DNA of 5,773 nt from positions 1-5,773 of the forward strand of contig JABJKO010000027.1 of NCBI GenBank assembly GCA_018660305.1, read 5' to 3'. The notes beneath the pieces were generated by a model. The model ran no database searches. It was not told the origin of the DNA and worked only from the letters and a program-made list of their open reading frames with translations. How positions within the stretch are numbered: the first letter of the stretch is position 1; each line of letters starts with the position of its first letter. Position numbers and translations under genes: made by a program. Positions 1-5,773 of this stretch are shown here, piece after piece. This DNA is from Rhodospirillaceae bacterium. GTDB lineage: Bacteria > Pseudomonadota > Alphaproteobacteria > MPNO01 > UBA2964.

Positions 1-144
1 GGCCGAGTTCGGCTTTTTCGGCGTGGTCGTGTAGACCCTTGTACAAACGCCGCGCTTTTGCGGGCAGGCTTCCAGGGCCGGTACCTTGTTGCGGCTTTTG
101 GGCTTTTGCCGCGGCTTGCGGATCAATTGGTTGATCGTCGGCAT
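1..144 (-). CDS. rpsL: 30S ribosomal protein S12, 5' part (truncated by window edge)
   Basis: This is the N-terminal 48 residues of S12, a protein of the small ribosomal subunit that sits at the decoding centre and helps control translational accuracy. The start is ATG at 144-142, giving [20 protein letters not shown], followed by the near-invariant [20 protein letters not shown] and TPKKPNSA, where the window ends in frame. About 75 residues of a usual 123-125 aa protein are missing. Lys43 (counting Met1; Lys42 in classical numbering), whose substitution gives streptomycin resistance in many bacteria, is the wild-type lysine; the second hotspot near residue 88 lies outside the window. A purine-rich Shine-Dalgarno precedes the ATG. 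In relatives rpsL opens the str operon (rpsL-rpsG-fusA-tuf), so the gene probably continues into that operon beyond position 1. Identification is essentially certain; only the 3' end is unseen. Confidence 0.98.
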   Translation of the reverse strand, partial: MPTINQLIRKPRQKPKSRNKVPALEACPQKRGVCTRVYTTTPKKPNSA

Positions 145-154
145 GCGCTTTAGG

Positions 155-160
155 TCCTCT
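155..160 (-). promoter_or_regulatory. Shine-Dalgarno site of rpsL
   Basis: The minus strand reads AGAGGA here, 10 nt before the rpsL ATG. It matches the anti-SD core (AGGA), although the spacing is slightly long. It supports the start at 144, which is also fixed by homology to the S12 N-terminus. Confidence 0.8.
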
Positions 161-180
161 GAATAATGTTGACGTCGCGT

Positions 181-217
181 GATCGTCGAAAACTTGGTCG
201 TCTAGATCTGGGTCGTC
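181..217. repeat. Three 7-bp direct repeats phased at 15 bp
   Basis: On the plus strand gatcgtc (181-187), ggtcgtc (196-202) and ggtcgtc (211-217) start exactly 15 bp apart. Read as 15-mers on the minus strand, the units are TTGTTTTGGACGACC, CAGATCTAGACGACC and AAGTTTTCGACGATC; the first and last agree at 11 of 15 positions. They lie 21 to 57 bp upstream of the Shine-Dalgarno, within the presumed leader. Function is unknown, and chance is possible for so short a motif. Confidence 0.55.
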
Positions 218-247
218 CAAAACAAAATCGGAAAGACAAACGAACTC

Positions 248-275
248 GGCGGTCGACCGAAATTCCGGCCCCGCC
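248..275 (-). other. Predicted stem-loop in the rpsL leader
   Basis: The minus-strand RNA forms GGCGG (275-271) paired with CCGCC (252-248), stacked on a second helix GGCCG (270-266) with CGGUC (259-255, one G·U pair), with a GA bulge at 254-253 and a six-base loop GAAUUU (265-260). No U-tract follows, so it is not an intrinsic terminator. The pairing is counted by hand with no energy calculation. Confidence 0.5.
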
Positions 276-288
276 CAGTTTCAACTGG
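275..288 (-). other. Small hairpin CCAGU-UGAA-ACUGG in the rpsL leader
   Basis: A perfect 5-bp stem (288-284 with 279-275) is closed by the tetraloop UGAA on the minus-strand RNA. It abuts the 248-275 stem-loop and shares one base with it. The stem is short, so it may only be stable as part of the larger fold. Confidence 0.4.
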
Positions 289-347
289 TCTTAACAAACA
301 ACCGCGTCCGCGATGTCTTCCGTAATACCTGCCGCAGTGTTTAGCCG

Positions 348-382
348 CTAATGGCGTAAGGAATTTCGCCTCATGCCATCAG
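348..382 (-). other. Predicted 35-nt stem-loop near the 5' end of the rpsL leader
   Basis: On the minus strand CUGAUGGC (382-375) pairs with GCCAUUAG (355-348), then an A/C mismatch (374/356), then UGAGG (373-369) pairs with CCUUA (361-357), closing a 7-nt loop CGAAAUU. That is 13 bp including two G·U pairs, which would be A/C mismatches on the opposite strand, so the structure favours minus-strand RNA. It starts about 31 nt into the predicted transcript and is not followed by a U-tract. An alternative pairing, AUUUCGC (410-404) with GCGAAAU (369-363), would compete with it. Confidence 0.55.
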
Positions 383-419
383 AAAAACCGGCTACCACCT
401 GCCGCGAAATGGTTGGCGG

Positions 420-448
420 ATACTATGTATGCGCCCCCCCTTCGTCAA
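420..448 (-). promoter_or_regulatory. Sigma70-type promoter for rpsL / str operon
   Basis: The minus strand carries TTGACG (448-443, five of six to the -35 consensus), a 17-bp spacer (442-426), and TAGTAT (425-420, four of six to the -10 consensus). Transcription would start near the adenines at 414-413. AT-rich sequence lies just upstream (GTAATTTTTC at 460-451, and an A7 run at 480-474), resembling UP-element sequence. The spacer contains a run of seven G (440-434). Its position after the rpoC terminator and before rpsL is what an operon promoter requires. No other minus-strand hexamer pair in this intergenic region has comparable spacing and match. Confidence 0.7.
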
Positions 449-461
449 CCGAAAAATTACC

Positions 462-471
462 CTGAATTCAG
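462..471. repeat. 10-bp perfect palindrome CTGAATTCAG upstream of the rpsL promoter
   Basis: A perfect inverted repeat is centred about 52 bp upstream of the predicted start site, between the A7 run and the -35 box. Its position would suit an operator or activator site, but nothing identifies a binding protein and a 10-bp palindrome can arise by chance. Confidence 0.35.
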
Positions 472-544
472 CCTTTTTTTGCAGTGCAGCAAAGCCAGAC
501 AATTGACCGAAAACTGCCAAATTTCAGACCGCTGCCGGAGCCGC

Positions 545-584
545 AAAAGAAAGGCCGGCGCCAGGCATGTGCCGGCACCGGCCT
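545..584 (-). terminator. Rho-independent terminator of rpoC (beta operon)
   Basis: Starting 21 nt after the rpoC stop, the minus-strand RNA forms a 13-bp stem: 584-572 pairs with 564-552, with a 7-nt loop (571-565). It is followed by the U-rich tail UUCUUUU (551-545). The stem is very GC-rich and its two imperfect positions (577/559 and 573/563) are U·G and G·U pairs only on the minus strand; on the plus strand they would be A/C mismatches. This fixes the direction and indicates that most rpoBC transcription ends here. Confidence 0.9.
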
Positions 585-605
585 CATTCGACCCAAAAAG
601 GCCCG

Positions 606-3600
606 CTAGTCGTCGCCGGCGGCGGCTTCCATTTCCTCGCCCTCGGGCAGGGATGCGGGCCGGGCTTGTTCGATTTCCTCGTCCCGCTGCTGCGCGATCG
701 TACGCAGTTCGTTCAGGTGAGCGCCCGTACCGGCCGGTATCAAGCGGCCCACGATGACGTTCTCCTTCAGGCCGATCAGATCATCCGCCTTACCCACGAC
801 GGCGGCTTCGGTCAGGACACGGGTGGTTTCCTGGAACGATGCGGCGGAGATAAAGGAGCGGGTCTGCAGCGATGCCTTGGTGATGCCGAGCAACACCGGC
901 GAGGCCGTTGCCGGCTTCCGTCCCTCGGCCACATCCCGGGCATTGACCTCGTCTAACTCGACCCGGTCAACCTGTTCGCCCTTCAAGAATGTGGTCTCGC
1001 CACCATCCTCGATTTCCACCTTCTGCAGCATCTGGCGCACGATCACTTCGATATGCTTATCGTTGATCTTCACGCCCTGCAGACGGTAGACCTCCTGAAT
1101 CTCGTTGACCAGGTATGCCGCCAGGGCCTCGATGCCCTGAACCTTCAGGATATCGTGCGGCGCGGGATTACCGTCGAGGAGGTATTCGCCCTTGCGGATG
1201 AAGTCACCTTCCTGGACCGTGATGTGCCGGCCCTTGGGCACCAGATATTCCGTCGGCTCCACGCCTTCGTCCTCGTGCCGGACAACGATGCGGCGCTTGG
1301 TCTTGTAGTCGCGGCCAAACTCCACATAGCCGTCGCTTTCGGCGATGATGGCATGATCCTTGGGACGCCGGGCCTCGAACAGTTCCGCCACGCGGGGCAG
1401 ACCACCGGTGATATCCCGGGTCCGGGCCGAGGCCATGGGAATACGCGCCAGGACATCGCCGGCATGGACCTCGCTGCCGTCATCCACCGACAAAATGGCG
1501 TCGGGGGGCAGGAAGTAACGGGCTTCCATGTCATTGGGCAGCATGATGACCTCGCCCTTTTTGTCGCGCAGGGTGATACGCGGGCGCAGCTCGGTTTCCT
1601 TTTTGGGACCGCGATGATCCACCACCACCCAATAGGAGATACCGGTGGCTTCATCGGTTTCTTCCCGCATGGTCGTACCTTCGACCAGATCGCGGTAATT
1701 CACCAAGCCATCCCGTTCCGTCATGATCGGCCGGGTGTAGGGATCCCATTCAGCCAGCTTGTCGCCCTTGGCCACCTGATCGCCTTCATCGACCAACAGA
1801 CGGGCACCGTAAGGAATACGATAGCGCGCCCGCTCCCGATCATTGGCATCGATCAACAGCAGCTCCATGGCCCGGCCCATGGCGACCAGCCGGTCCGTGG
1901 AATCCGTCAACACATCGCGATTTTCAATCCGCACGACGGCGTCATATGAAGCCTCGATCGAGGATTGATTGGCCACCTGGGCGGTACCGCCGATATGGAA
2001 GGTCCGCATGGTCAACTGGGTGCCCGGCTCGCCGATCGACTGCGCCGCGATGACGCCGATGGCCTCGCCCGCGTTGACCGGCGTACCCCGCGCCAGATCA
2101 CGGCCATAGCATTTACCGCAGACACCGGTCTGGGTTTCACAGGTCAGAACGGAGCGGATCAACAGAGCCTGAATGCCGGCGTTCTCGAGGACTTCGGCTT
2201 CCACTTCCTCGATCATCTCGCCGCCGGAGATCAAGACGCTGTCGGTGACCGGATCGATCACGTCCACCGCCGCCGTGCGGCCCAGCACCCGTTCCGTGAG
2301 CGAGGAGACCACGTCGCCGCCTTCGATCACTTCCTTGATGGTAATGCCCGCTTCCGTGCCGCAATCTACTTCGACAATGGTGCAATCCTGCGCCACGTCG
2401 ACCAGCCTGCGGGTCAGGTAACCGGAATTCGCCGTCTTCAGGGCGGTATCGGCCAGGCCCTTGCGGGCACCATGGGTGGAGTTGAAATACTCCAGCACCG
2501 AAAGGCCTTCCTTGAAATTGGAAATAATCGGCGTTTCGATGATTTCACCCGACGGCTTGGCCATCAGGCCGCGCATACCGGCCAGCTGCTTCATCTGCGC
2601 CGCCGAGCCGCGAGCACCGGAATGGGCCATCATCCAGATCGAGTTGATGTTGCCGTCTTCCTGACCCATGGAGGAGATCATGTTCATCATCTCATCCGCG
2701 ACCTTGTCGGTGCATTGGGCCCAGGCGTCGACCACTTTGTTGTACTTCTCGCCCTGGGTGATCAGGCCGTCCTGATATTGCTGCTCGTACTCCTTGACCA
2801 GGTCCCGGGTCTCGTCGACCAGGGCTTCCTTGCTGTCGGGTACAACCATGTCGTCCTTGCCGAACGAAATACCGGCCAGGCAGGCATGGCGGAAGCCAAG
2901 CTGCATCAGCCTGTCGGCGAAGATCACGGTGTCCTTTTGGCCGCAATGACGATAGATCTCGTCGATCACCTGGCTGATTTCTTTCTTGGTCAGCAAGCGG
3001 TTGATCAGATCGAACGGCACATTGGGATCACGGGGCAGAATATCGGCGATCATCATCCGGCCCGGGGTGGTTTCCAGCAACAAGGTCACCGGCTCACTAT
3101 CCGCGTCCACGGTCTCGTAACGGGCCCGGATTTTCGAATGAATGCCGACCGCGCCGGATTCCAGAGCCAGTTCGATCTCGGCCATATCGGCGAAGGCCAT
3201 GCCCTCGCCGGCGCCGCCCGTCACTTCCGTGGTCAGATAATAGATGCCCAGCACGATATCCTGGGAGGGCACGATGATCGGCTTGCCGTTGGCGGGCGAG
3301 AGGATGTTATTGGTGGACATCATCAGGACCCGGGCTTCCAACTGCGCCTCCAGCGACAGGGGCACATGCACGGCCATCTGATCACCGTCGAAATCCGCGT
3401 TGAAGGCGGCGCAAACCAGGGGATGCAACTGGATGGCCTTGCCCTCCACCAGCACCGGCTCGAACGCCTGAATGCCAAGGCGATGCAGGGTCGGGGCCCG
3501 ATTCAACATGATCGGATGTTCGCGGATCACCCGCTCCAGAATGTCCCAGACCTCCGGCCGTTCCTTCTCGACCAACTTTTTGGCCATCTTCAGCGTGGCG

Positions 3601-4781
3601 GCGGTGCCGTCCACTTCCAGATTGGAATAGATGAATGGCTTGAACAGTTCCAGCGCCATCTTTTTCGGCAGACCGCATTGATGCAGCTTCAATTCCGGCC
3701 CGACCACGATGACCGAGCGGCCGGAATAATCCACGCGCTTGCCCAGCAGATTCTGGCGGAAACGGCCCTGCTTGCCCTTCAGCATGTCGGCCAGGGACTT
3801 CAGGGGCCGTTTATTGGCGCCCGTGATAACCCGGCCGCGGCGGCCATTGTCGAACAGCGCATCGACGGATTCCTGCAGCATGCGTTTTTCATTCCGCACG
3901 ATAATATCCGGCGCCTTCAGCTCGATCAGGCGTTTCAGGCGGTTGTTACGGTTGATCACCCGGCGATAGAGATCGTTCAGATCCGAGGTCGCGAAGCGGC
4001 CGCCGTCCAGCGGCACCAGGGGACGCAGTTCGGGCGGGATTACCGGCACCACCTCGAGGATCATCCATTCCGGGCGGTTGCCGGATTCGATAAAGGCGTC
4101 GATCAGCTTCAGCCGCTTGACGATCTTTTTCGGTTTCAGCTCGGACGTGGTCTCGGCCAGTTCCTCGCGCAGTTTGACGCGCTCGGCTTCCAGATCGACC
4201 GTGGAAAGAATTTCCTTGATCGCCTCGGCGCCAATCCCGGCGGAAAAGGCATCCTCGCCATATTCATCCTGGGCGTCGAGATATTCATCCTCGGTCAGAA
4301 GCTGCATATGCTCCATGGGCGTCAGGCCGGGCTCGACCACCACGTAATGTTCGAAATACAGCACCCGCTCCAGATCCCGCAGCGTCATGTCCAGCAGCAG
4401 GCCAATGCGCGAGGGCAGGGACTTCAAGAACCAGATATGGGCCACGGGAGAGGCCAGCTCGATGTGGCCCATGCGCTCCCGGCGCACCTTCGAAAGGGTA
4501 ACTTCAACGCCGCATTTTTCGCAGACAATGCCCTTGAACTTCATGCGCTTGTACTTGCCGCACAGGCATTCGTAATCCTTGATCGGACCAAAAATGCGGG
4601 CACAGAACAGACCGTCCCGTTCCGGCTTGAAGGTCCGGTAATTGATGGTTTCAGGCTTCTTTATCTCGCCAAACGACCACGAGCGGATGCGGTCGGGGCT
4701 GGCGATCGAAATCTTGATCTGATCGAAGTTGTCAGCGGCCGACGTGGTGGCCGGGCCAAAAATTCTCATCAGTTCGTTCAT
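606..4781 (-). CDS. rpoC: DNA-directed RNA polymerase subunit beta'
   Basis: This is a complete beta' subunit of 1391 aa (E. coli about 1407), which with beta forms the catalytic cleft of RNA polymerase. Residues in order: clamp zinc site Cys72, Cys74, Cys87, Cys90; clamp helices that bind sigma (about 265-312); switch region [18 protein letters not shown] (about 339-356); catalytic NADFDGD with Asp463, Asp465 and Asp467 that hold the active-site magnesium; secondary-channel rim region with YNK (680-682); bridge helix (about 762-797); second zinc site Cys807, Cys881, Cys888, Cys891; trigger loop with Met925, Arg926, His929; a long trigger-loop insertion (about 936-1124) like the SI3 insertion of proteobacteria; conserved C-terminal [18 protein letters not shown]; and an acidic tail (about 1366-1391). 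The start at 4781 (MNELMRIFG) is preferred to an in-frame ATG at 4796 because a Shine-Dalgarno lies between them. The stop is TAG. No key residue is missing. Confidence 0.99.
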   Translation of the reverse strand: MNELMRIFGPATTSAADNFDQIKISIASPDRIRSWSFGEIKKPETINYRTFKPERDGLFCARIFGPIKDYECLCGKYKRMKFKGIVCEKCGVEVTLSKVRRERMGHIELASPVAHIWFLKSLPSRIGLLLDMTLRDLERVLYFEHYVVVEPGLTPMEHMQLLTEDEYLDAQDEYGEDAFSAGIGAEAIKEILSTVDLEAERVKLREELAETTSELKPKKIVKRLKLIDAFIESGNRPEWMILEVVPVIPPELRPLVPLDGGRFATSDLNDLYRRVINRNNRLKRLIELKAPDIIVRNEKRMLQESVDALFDNGRRGRVITGANKRPLKSLADMLKGKQGRFRQNLLGKRVDYSGRSVIVVGPELKLHQCGLPKKMALELFKPFIYSNLEVDGTAATLKMAKKLVEKERPEVWDILERVIREHPIMLNRAPTLHRLGIQAFEPVLVEGKAIQLHPLVCAAFNADFDGDQMAVHVPLSLEAQLEARVLMMSTNNILSPANGKPIIVPSQDIVLGIYYLTTEVTGGAGEGMAFADMAEIELALESGAVGIHSKIRARYETVDADSEPVTLLLETTPGRMMIADILPRDPNVPFDLINRLLTKKEISQVIDEIYRHCGQKDTVIFADRLMQLGFRHACLAGISFGKDDMVVPDSKEALVDETRDLVKEYEQQYQDGLITQGEKYNKVVDAWAQCTDKVADEMMNMISSMGQEDGNINSIWMMAHSGARGSAAQMKQLAGMRGLMAKPSGEIIETPIISNFKEGLSVLEYFNSTHGARKGLADTALKTANSGYLTRRLVDVAQDCTIVEVDCGTEAGITIKEVIEGGDVVSSLTERVLGRTAAVDVIDPVTDSVLISGGEMIEEVEAEVLENAGIQALLIRSVLTCETQTGVCGKCYGRDLARGTPVNAGEAIGVIAAQSIGEPGTQLTMRTFHIGGTAQVANQSSIEASYDAVVRIENRDVLTDSTDRLVAMGRAMELLLIDANDRERARYRIPYGARLLVDEGDQVAKGDKLAEWDPYTRPIMTERDGLVNYRDLVEGTTMREETDEATGISYWVVVDHRGPKKETELRPRITLRDKKGEVIMLPNDMEARYFLPPDAILSVDDGSEVHAGDVLARIPMASARTRDITGGLPRVAELFEARRPKDHAIIAESDGYVEFGRDYKTKRRIVVRHEDEGVEPTEYLVPKGRHITVQEGDFIRKGEYLLDGNPAPHDILKVQGIEALAAYLVNEIQEVYRLQGVKINDKHIEVIVRQMLQKVEIEDGGETTFLKGEQVDRVELDEVNARDVAEGRKPATASPVLLGITKASLQTRSFISAASFQETTRVLTEAAVVGKADDLIGLKENVIVGRLIPAGTGAHLNELRTIAQQRDEEIEQARPASLPEGEEMEAAAGDD

Positions 4782-4789
4782 GGGGCCAT

Positions 4790-4794
4790 CTCCC
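4790..4794 (-). promoter_or_regulatory. Shine-Dalgarno site that sets the rpoC start
   Basis: The minus strand reads GGGAG here, 8 nt before the ATG at 4781-4779. The upstream in-frame ATG at 4796-4794 overlaps this site and has no comparable purine-rich stretch before it. Homologues also usually begin MNEL, so 4781 is the likely start and the extra five codons (MGDGP) are probably untranslated. Confidence 0.85.
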
Positions 4795-4855
4795 ATTTGC
4801 GGCCGCCCTAAATCTGTCAGTACGTCTGGCAGGGGCTGCCTGGTGTCATCAAAAG

Positions 4856-4891
4856 GCCGAAATTTGGCGGGCGAACCCGCCGGGTTTCGAC
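4856..4891 (-). other. UUCG-capped stem-loop directly after the rpoB stop
   Basis: The minus-strand RNA right after the TAA forms an outer 7-bp helix GUCGAAA (4891-4885) with UUUCGGC (4862-4856), a 3x3 internal loop CCC/AAA, and an inner 6-bp helix GGCGGG with CCCGCC closed by a UUCG tetraloop (4875-4872). Only four U residues follow (4854-4851, after one C), so it is at best a weak or partial terminator. It could instead be an RNA-processing or mRNA-stability element. The role is inferred; the pairing is seen. Confidence 0.6.

Positions 4892-5773
<882 letters not shown>

Larger units (their letters stand above)
145..413 (-). promoter_or_regulatory. Long 5' leader of the rpsL (str operon) transcript
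   Basis: Between the predicted transcription start (about 413-414) and the rpsL ATG lie about 270 nt with no convincing gene on either strand. On the minus strand the RNA can fold into several stem-loops (348-382, 248-275, 275-288) and carries a 7-bp motif repeated three times at 15-bp intervals (181-217) just ahead of the ribosome binding site. The G·U pairs in two of the hairpins fit a minus-strand RNA better than a plus-strand one. I recognise no known riboswitch or ribosomal-protein leader family. The leader role is inferred from position and depends on the promoter call. Confidence 0.5.
4782..4891 (-). other. rpoB-rpoC intergenic spacer
   Basis: These 110 nt separate two genes that are normally cotranscribed. 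The spacer holds a large hairpin next to the rpoB stop (4856-4891), a small hairpin GGCAG-CCC-CUGCC (4840-4828), and the rpoC Shine-Dalgarno. I see no sigma70-like promoter pair on the minus strand and no gene. rpoC expression therefore probably depends on readthrough from rpoB. Confidence 0.8.

Noticed and set aside
225..300. Second promoter for rpsL starting with TTGAAA (286-281) on the minus strand
   Set aside because: The -35-like hexamer is good, but no acceptable -10 sequence lies 16-18 bp downstream.
348..374. Possible eight-codon leader peptide (MRRNSLRH) on the minus strand in the rpsL leader
   Set aside because: There is an ATG and an in-frame TAG, but no convincing Shine-Dalgarno, no run of a regulatory amino acid, and it lies inside a stable hairpin. 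Such short frames are expected by chance.
413..757. Plus-strand open frame of 114 codons reaching into the rpoC-rpsL spacer
   Set aside because: It runs across the rpsL promoter, the rpoC terminator and the rpoC 3' end in antisense. Its Arg/Pro-rich product looks like non-coding translation.
1053..1949. Plus-strand open frame of 298 codons
   Set aside because: It is another antisense shadow of the rpoC 3' half, with no plausible ribosome binding site or domain and the same unusual composition.
4796..4796. rpoC start at the upstream ATG (position 4796)
   Set aside because: It overlaps the Shine-Dalgarno for the 4781 start, lacks its own, and would add residues not expected in RpoC.
1965..4811. 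Very long plus-strand open frame (948 codons) antisense to rpoC
   Set aside because: It lies wholly opposite rpoC, which has every conserved beta' motif. The product is rich in His, Gln, Asp and Gly with no recognisable domain, which is typical of the complement of a biased GC-rich gene.
4828..4855. Promoter for rpoC from TTGATG on the minus strand in the rpoB-rpoC spacer
   Set aside because: No -10-like hexamer is found at usable spacing; the following sequence is GC-rich and forms a small hairpin.

Overview
The window is a stretch of bacterial core genome, read entirely on the minus strand: the 3' end of rpoB (RNA polymerase beta), a complete rpoC (beta'), and the first 48 codons of rpsL (ribosomal protein S12). 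This rpoB-rpoC-rpsL order, where the beta operon runs straight into the str operon, is common in bacteria. Protein details such as the RpoC N-terminus MNELMRIFG, the [11 protein letters not shown] segment, and the RpoB segment [15 protein letters not shown] point to an alphaproteobacterium, perhaps Rhodospirillales-like. The genus cannot be fixed from this sequence. Base composition looks moderately GC-rich and is similar in all three genes, with no sign of horizontal transfer.

Layout in transcription order (high to low coordinates): rpoB C-terminal 293 codons (5773-4892); a 110-bp rpoB-rpoC spacer with a UUCG-capped hairpin right after the rpoB stop and a clear Shine-Dalgarno that sets the rpoC start at 4781; rpoC (4781-606, 1391 aa) with all catalytic and zinc-binding motifs; a strong intrinsic terminator (545-584); a sigma70-type promoter (420-448); a leader of about 270 nt with several predicted stem-loops and a short 15-bp-phased repeat; and the rpsL start (144-1, cut by the window edge).

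Functionally, RpoB and RpoC form the two-subunit catalytic core of RNA polymerase and are cotranscribed. RpoC transcription is expected to stop at the terminator, and rpsL (presumably followed by rpsG, fusA and tuf outside the window) to start from its own promoter. The coding regions are ordinary housekeeping genes. I found no mobile element, CRISPR array, tRNA, phage or defence gene, and no candidate for a new protein system. The parts worth a second look are non-coding: the long structured rpsL leader, its repeat and homopolymer tracts, and the rpoB-rpoC hairpin.
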